A stretch of 64,000 nt of DNA from Nodosilinea sp. WJT8-NPBG4 (lineage in GTDB: Bacteria > Cyanobacteriota > Cyanobacteriia > Phormidesmidales > Phormidesmidaceae). The stretch covers positions 1 through 64,000 of the forward strand of contig JAHHHQ010000064.1 in the NCBI GenBank assembly GCA_019359285.1. Direction: 5' to 3'. Below the pieces are notes generated by a model, which saw nothing but the letters and a program-made list of their open reading frames with translations, searched no databases and was not told the DNA's origin. The translations under genes and the position numbers were made by a program. This document shows, piece after piece, positions 60,238 through 64,000 of the stretch. Numbering within the stretch: position 1 is the stretch's first letter; each line of letters opens with the position of its first letter.

Positions 60238-63060
60238 ATGCGTATCCCTACCGCGACCTACCGGCTTCAGTTCAACCCAGACTTTGGGTTTGCTGCGGCC
60301 CAAGATATTGTGGAATATCTCAAAACCCTTGGGGTTTCAGATATCTACGCCTCGCCGATTTTCAAAGCGCGAAAGGGCAGTACCCACGGCTACGACGTAG
60401 TTGACCCCACCCAGCTCAACCCAGAACTGGGCGGCGAAACGGGGTTTCAGCCGCTGATCGATACGGTGCACCACCACGGCTTGGGCTGGCTGCAAGACAT
60501 TGTGCCCAACCACATGGCCTACGATGGCCAAAACCCGTACCTCATGGACATCATGGAGTACGGCCCCGACTCAGAATATTTCAACTTCTTCGACATTGAA
60601 TGGGAAGGGCCCGAGGAGCTAGGGGGCCGAGTCTTGGCCCCTATGCTGGGAGATTTTTACGATCGCTGCCTAGAGCGGGGCGAGATTCAGCTCAGCTACG
60701 ACGAGACCGGGCTGAGCGTCAACTACTACGGCCTGCGGTTTCCGGTACGGATCGAGTCCTATGGGCGGTTTTTGAGCTACCAGTCGGGGCGGCTGGCGCA
60801 GCAGCTCGACACCAGCGATCGCACCTTCGTCAAGATCTCGGGCATTCTCTACCTGGTCAAGAATGCAATCGTCGATCTCAAGGGTCGGGAATATCGCGAC
60901 CAGGCCCAGTTTGCCAAAGGCCTGCTGTGGGATGTCTACCAGGAAAGCGACGCCGTTCGCGAATTCATCGACCAAAACCTGGTGATCTTCAACGGCACCC
61001 CCGACCAGCCCAGCAGCTTTGACCTGCTCGACGAGATGCTCTCAGAGCAGTTTTATCGCCTGTCGTTTTGGAAGGTGGGGGCCGAGGAACTGAACTATCG
61101 TCGGTTCTTCACCGTCAACGAGCTGATCTGTCTCAAGATCGACAACGAAGAGGTCTTCGAGCAAACCCACGATCTGATCTGCAAGCTGGTCAAAACCGGC
61201 GATTTTACCGGCGTCAGAATCGACCACATCGACGGCCTCTACGACCCTATGCAGTATCTGGAGCGGCTGCGCCAACGCCTAGGCGACACCTACATCGTCA
61301 TCGAAAAAATTCTTGAAGACGAAGAAACCCTGCCCAGTGAATGGCCGATTGAAGGCACCTCTGGCTATGACTCGCTGATTCAACTCAACGGCGTTTTTTG
61401 CCAGCAAGACAATCAAGACGCCTTTACCCACATCTATCAGCAGCTGACCGGCGAAAACACTCCCTACCCCGAGCTGGTGGCTGCTAAAAAACGGCTGATC
61501 GCCGAGACCAACCTGGTCGGCGACATCAACAACCTGGCGCGGTTTCTCAAGCGAGTCTGTCAGCAATATCGCTACGGGCGCGACCTTACCCTCTACGGAC
61601 TCCGCACCGCCATCGAAGAAGTGCTGATCGCCTTCCCGATCTACTGCACCTACGTCAACCAGGAGAAGATCTCCGAGCGCGACCGGGCCTATGTGCAGGA
61701 GGCCATTGAGGCTGCCCGCAGGCGTATTCCTCAGCTGATCAACGAGCTAAATTTGATCGAACGGTTCCTGTCACTCGACTTTGAAGGCTCACTGCCCGAG
61801 GAAGAAAAGGCCCAGTGGCTGCACTTCGTCATGCGCCTACAGCAGTTTACCGGCCCGCTGATGGCCAAGGGTTTAGAAGACACCCTATTCTACGGCTACA
61901 ACCGCTTTATTAGCCTGAATGAGGTAGGCGGCACACCGGGGCATTTTGGCCTGTCCATGCGGCAGTTTCACCAGCGGCAGCAGCAGCGGCAGCAGCAGTG
62001 GCCCCACGCCATGAATGCCAGCTCAACCCACGATACCAAGCGCAGCGAAGACGTGCGTGCCCGGCTCAACGTGCTGTCTGAAATCCCCAGCGAATGGGAA
62101 ACGGCAGTCAACCTCTGGCGCAGCCTCAACGGCAGCCACAAAACGGTGGTGCGCGACCAGGTGGTGCCCGACGCCAACGACGAATATTTTCTCTACCAAA
62201 CCCTAGTAGGGGCGTTTCCGTTTGAGGATAGCGAGCTGGCTAGCTTTAGCGATCGCGTTGCCGACTACGTAGTCAAAGCCGTGCGCGAAGCCAAGGTGCA
62301 CACCGCCTGGCTGCGCCCCGACGCCGACTACGAAGACGGCTATGTGGCCTTTGCCCGCGCCATTTTGACCCCCGGCGAAAAGAACAATTTTCTCCCAGAG
62401 TTTCGCAAGTTTCAGCAGCGCATTGCCGAATACGGCATCTACAACTCGCTCTCCCAGGTGGTGCTCAAGCTGATGCTGCCGGGGGTGCCCGATGTTTACC
62501 AGGGCCAGGAACTGTGGGATTTTAGCCTGGTCGACCCCGACAACCGCCGCCCCGTCGACTACAACCTGCGTCGCCACTGGCTCCAGGAATTGCAGCAGTG
62601 GGGCGACGATCGCGCTGCCCTGCTCAAAAACCTGCTGGAGTACCGCAAAGATGGACGCATTAAACTGTGGGTGACCCACTGTGGACTTGCGGTCCGACAG
62701 GCCTACCCCGAGCTGTTTGAGCAGGGCGACTACCAGCCGCTGTTGGCACGCGGTGATGCAGAAGAGCACATTTTGGCCTTTGCCCGTCAGTGGGGCAATC
62801 AGTGGGTAGTAGCGATCGCCCCCCGCTTTCTCACCAGCCGCATTGAACCGGGCGAATACCCCATCGGCAAGGTGTGGGGCGACACGACCCTGGCCCTGCC
62901 CAGCGGCGCTCAGAACTGGCAAAACTGGATCACGGGCGAATCGGTTACGACCACCACCGAAGATGCCGCCCTGTCAGACTTGTTAGCTACATTTCCGTTC
63001 GCTATCTTGGTTGGCACAGCAGCCGATCAGCCAGCACCAGAGGCTACGACCGAGCCTTGA
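60238..63060 (+). CDS. treY: malto-oligosyltrehalose synthase
   Basis: 940 aa from ATG 60238 (MRIPTATYRLQF); a TTG at 60166 is in frame but unsupported. GH13 motifs: DIVPNHMAYD, VRIDHIDGLYDP with the nucleophile Asp, IEKILEDEETLP with the acid Glu, and NASSTHDTKRSEDVRARL. It converts the reducing end of maltodextrin to a trehalose bond by intramolecular transglucosylation. It follows treZ by 116 nt, so an operon is likely, though the spacer could hold its own start. Confidence 0.96.
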   Translation: MRIPTATYRLQFNPDFGFAAAQDIVEYLKTLGVSDIYASPIFKARKGSTHGYDVVDPTQLNPELGGETGFQPLIDTVHHHGLGWLQDIVPNHMAYDGQNPYLMDIMEYGPDSEYFNFFDIEWEGPEELGGRVLAPMLGDFYDRCLERGEIQLSYDETGLSVNYYGLRFPVRIESYGRFLSYQSGRLAQQLDTSDRTFVKISGILYLVKNAIVDLKGREYRDQAQFAKGLLWDVYQESDAVREFIDQNLVIFNGTPDQPSSFDLLDEMLSEQFYRLSFWKVGAEELNYRRFFTVNELICLKIDNEEVFEQTHDLICKLVKTGDFTGVRIDHIDGLYDPMQYLERLRQRLGDTYIVIEKILEDEETLPSEWPIEGTSGYDSLIQLNGVFCQQDNQDAFTHIYQQLTGENTPYPELVAAKKRLIAETNLVGDINNLARFLKRVCQQYRYGRDLTLYGLRTAIEEVLIAFPIYCTYVNQEKISERDRAYVQEAIEAARRRIPQLINELNLIERFLSLDFEGSLPEEEKAQWLHFVMRLQQFTGPLMAKGLEDTLFYGYNRFISLNEVGGTPGHFGLSMRQFHQRQQQRQQQWPHAMNASSTHDTKRSEDVRARLNVLSEIPSEWETAVNLWRSLNGSHKTVVRDQVVPDANDEYFLYQTLVGAFPFEDSELASFSDRVADYVVKAVREAKVHTAWLRPDADYEDGYVAFARAILTPGEKNNFLPEFRKFQQRIAEYGIYNSLSQVVLKLMLPGVPDVYQGQELWDFSLVDPDNRRPVDYNLRRHWLQELQQWGDDRAALLKNLLEYRKDGRIKLWVTHCGLAVRQAYPELFEQGDYQPLLARGDAEEHILAFARQWGNQWVVAIAPRFLTSRIEPGEYPIGKVWGDTTLALPSGAQNWQNWITGESVTTTTEDAALSDLLATFPFAILVGTAADQPAPEATTEP

Positions 63061-63464
63061 GGAAGCGTCGCGTTAGTCCCTCTTTTGTCGGGCTAACGCG
63101 ATCGCTAATCCCCTTTCAAACAGTCTCAGTAGATCGAAAAGGCTTCTCTCAGCATTGACTCTGCCCTCACCCCAAACCCCTTTCCCAATCTTGGGAGAGG
63201 GGCTTTGAATCTTTTCGGCTCTCCTTCTCCCAACAATAGGAGAAGGGACTGGGTGATGTAGCTTGCTTCCCGCAGGGTGGGCCAACAGGGTTTTGTGATC
63301 TACTGAGTCTCTTTGCCAATCGCGAGGCTATTGCCTAAGGCAGTAGGGTGCTGCCTGATTGCCAGCCGCTAAATCCTTCTCCACAGCAGGGCTTCTAGCT
63401 ACCCACGAGACTGGAGAGTAGAAATTGGGCACTGTATTAAGCGAACGCCCTAAATCTACTACTC
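63061..63464. other. intergenic region with CCCCTTTCCCAA-type repeats
   Basis: 404 bp. CCCCTTTCCCAA and TTGGGAGAGGGG (about 63178-63203) form a hairpin, followed by a second pair CTCCTTCTCCCAA / AGGAGAAGGGA (about 63221-63249). Such 'CTCACCCCAAACCCCTTT' elements recur in cyanobacterial spacers. GCTAACGCGATCGC near 63093 ends a possible stem with CGTCGCGTTAG (63066-63076), which may terminate treY. No gene is supported. Confidence 0.5.
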
Positions 63465-64000
63465 ATGATTGTTAAAGAGCTAGATCCTCTGGCCCCTAAT
63501 GCCAATAAGCAGATGCAGGCAGGGCACAGGGCTGAAGAACAAATGGCGTTTTACCTGCGCCGGGCGTTCGGCGAGGATCCCAAAATCAAGGTATTGAACG
63601 GATTACGGTTAGAGCGCCGGGGAGAGGTGGCCCAAATTGACCACCTGCTGATTAGCACCCACGGCTTTATTCTGATCGAGAGTAAGAGCGTCACTACGCA
63701 AATTCGGGTGAATGAGCAGGGGGAGTGGTCGCGCCAGGTGGGGTCAGTTTGGCAAGGCATGCCATCTCCCCTGCTGCAAGTTGAGCGCCAGGCAGAGTTG
63801 CTCAAGGCCTTGCTAAACGACCACGTCGATCAGTTCTTCCGCAAGGTGCTAACGCTCCAGCTCACCTTTGCTTCAGTTCCCTTTGATGGGCTGGTGGCTA
63901 TTTCTGACATCGGGGTAATTCAGCGCCCTCCTGGCTTTGCCACTCAGCAGGTACTCAAAGCCGATCAAATCACTAAACGAATTCAGGAAATGCATGCCGC
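63465..64000 (+). CDS. NERD-domain protein, 5' part (continues beyond window)
   Basis: 178 codons visible from ATG 63465 to the window end. The start MIVKELDPLAPNANKQMQAG leads into AEEQMAFYLRRAFG, GEVAQIDHLLISTHGFILIE and SKSV, the NERD (nuclease-related) pattern with the D-x-L ... E-x-K active site typical of restriction-like nucleases. A following helical stretch QVERQAELLKALL fits as well. NERD proteins often carry a C-terminal kinase, helicase or zinc-ribbon domain; none can be judged here. Confidence 0.85.
   Translation, partial: MIVKELDPLAPNANKQMQAGHRAEEQMAFYLRRAFGEDPKIKVLNGLRLERRGEVAQIDHLLISTHGFILIESKSVTTQIRVNEQGEWSRQVGSVWQGMPSPLLQVERQAELLKALLNDHVDQFFRKVLTLQLTFASVPFDGLVAISDIGVIQRPPGFATQQVLKADQITKRIQEMHA

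Overview
The window reads as chromosomal DNA of a cyanobacterium of moderately high GC. The evidence is the frequent GCGATCGC (HIP1-type) octamer in and between genes, a phycocyanobilin:ferredoxin oxidoreductase gene, a four-ACT aspartate kinase, a long PEP carboxylase of cyanobacterial type, and several small protein families I know only from cyanobacteria. The gene set (NLR-like protein, CHASE2 cyclase with a FecR partner, many decaying toxin-antitoxin genes, short dispersed palindromes) suggests a filamentous Leptolyngbya/Nodosilinea-like organism. That placement is inference, with no marker gene here to prove it.

Layout. 1-9.9 kb: an IS630-like fragment at the edge, a J-like/repeat-domain protein, ylqF, a PadR regulator divergent from a Coq4-like gene, a universal stress protein, pgk, a glycosyltransferase, an AI-2E permease, pcyA and gmk. 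9.9-21.1 kb: DUF1499, aldehyde dehydrogenase, a DUF6883/DUF4926 pair, an amidohydrolase followed by a Rieske protein, a phytochelatin-synthase-like protease, Uma2, pirin, an SbmA/ABCD-like ABC transporter and DUF1815. 21.4-36.2 kb: lysC, type II NADH dehydrogenase, FecR protein plus class III adenylate cyclase, rpe, aldo/keto reductase, Mn-catalase, rpiA, an alpha/beta hydrolase and a Ser/Thr kinase. 36.6-44.6 kb: HerA-like ATPase, outer-membrane-type protein, a broken HEPN/MNT module, a RelE-type toxin-antitoxin pair and ppc. 44.9-50.8 kb: a DUF1574 SGNH protein and an MBOAT acyltransferase, overlapping and probably one polysaccharide O-acylation unit, then GNAT. 50.9-56.2 kb: an accessory island with remnants of three small toxin-antitoxin-like modules, a cruciform repeat, an NB-ARC/TPR (NLR-like) gene next to a small helical protein, and an XRE regulator with its operators. 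56.4-64 kb: a large RluA-family pseudouridine synthase with a palindromic repeat inside its coding sequence, treZ-treY, and the start of a NERD-domain gene.

Central carbon metabolism is well represented (pgk, rpe, rpiA, ppc, treZY), as is stress defence (Mn-catalase, USP, phytochelatin-synthase-like, aldehyde dehydrogenase, trehalose).

The most interesting system is the pair at 52057-54968. The small protein ends in, and the NLR-like protein begins with, the same short motif around GGTAYIGD (16 of 24 residues identical). This is the arrangement expected of an amyloid-type signalling pair, in which an activated NLR templates a helical, possibly membrane-damaging effector. A second lead is an unnamed repeat domain of about 90-100 residues. 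It seems to occur four times in the DUF1574 protein and about twice in the first complete gene of the window. No tRNA, rRNA or CRISPR array was recognised.
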